Below are positions 32,047 through 32,123 of a DNA stretch of 32,123 bases, piece by piece. The notes beneath the pieces are model-generated. The model did no database searches and was not told where the DNA came from. It saw nothing but the letters and a program-made list of their open reading frames with translations. This stretch comes from Gemmatimonadota bacterium. Lineage in GTDB: Bacteria; Gemmatimonadota; Gemmatimonadetes; Gemmatimonadales; Gemmatimonadaceae. Positions within the stretch are counted from its first letter, which is position 1. Every line of letters begins with the position of its first letter. The position numbers were made by a program, and so were the translations under genes. Location of the stretch: contig JAQBPY010000098.1 of assembly GCA_028287285.1 (NCBI GenBank), positions 1 through 32,123 on the forward strand, read 5' to 3'.

Positions 32047-32123
32047 TATGAAAAGGATAGCGACCGCTACCCCTCGCGTCAAAGCCTTGCGAAGCTGCAA
32101 CAACCGTGCAAGTGATTGTAAAT

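Noticed and set aside
32047-32103. 19-residue N-terminal extension of DnaE
   Set aside because: The family begins at MSFVHLH; the extension has no conserved features.

Overview
This 32 kb window is high-GC chromosomal DNA from a Gram-negative, didermic bacterium. The best guess is Gemmatimonadota or a close relative. The grounds are a SusC/SusD pair in a high-GC background without Bacteroidota-type composition, several small TonB-plug, DUF4397 and FG-GAP/ASPIC surface proteins, a Kdo transferase (waaA) and many GTG/TTG starts. This assignment is inferred from gene content, not from a phylogeny. No tRNA, rRNA, CRISPR array, transposase or phage gene was seen.

Left part (1-14.6 kb), envelope and glycosyltransferase-like genes. 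The window opens inside a TPR-bearing GT-C membrane protein (+). It converges on a two-gene minus-strand unit, a small lipoprotein followed by an STT3-like membrane protein with C-terminal TPRs, and a run of palindromes lies between the two. A 429-bp leader region then precedes a plus-strand operon of susC, susD, a small lipoprotein of unknown family and a DUF4397 lipoprotein, closed by a clear intrinsic terminator. A polytopic membrane protein with intramembrane histidines follows. Convergent to it is a minus-strand pair: a TMTC/DUF1736-like TPR membrane protein and a secreted protein made only of a carboxypeptidase-regulatory domain and a TonB-plug domain.

Middle part (14.7-22.5 kb). Transcribed divergently is a 1221-residue lipoprotein with about 13 calcium-loop FG-GAP/VCBS repeats and two ASPIC/UnbV domains. 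Next come a single-domain response regulator and a c-di-GMP phosphodiesterase (degenerate receiver, degenerate GGDEF, intact EAL), which look like one signalling unit. Convergent with these are waaA and, upstream of it, a DsbA-like thiol-disulphide lipoprotein; the two are translationally coupled.

Right part (22.6-32.1 kb). A three-gene plus-strand unit encodes a TPM-domain protein, a nucleotidyltransferase-fold protein and the lipoprotein LemA. Convergent to it is a compact housekeeping operon read on the minus strand in the order dnaE, accA, ricT (PSP1 domain), metG, with gaps of 0-6 bases. It joins DNA replication, fatty-acid synthesis, an Fe-S RNA-processing factor and translation.

The least explained items are the STT3-TPR and other TPR-linked GT-C proteins, the SusCD-lipoprotein-DUF4397 operon with no degradative enzymes beside it and a structured leader, the histidine-rich membrane protein, and the nucleotidyltransferase-like protein between TPM and LemA.
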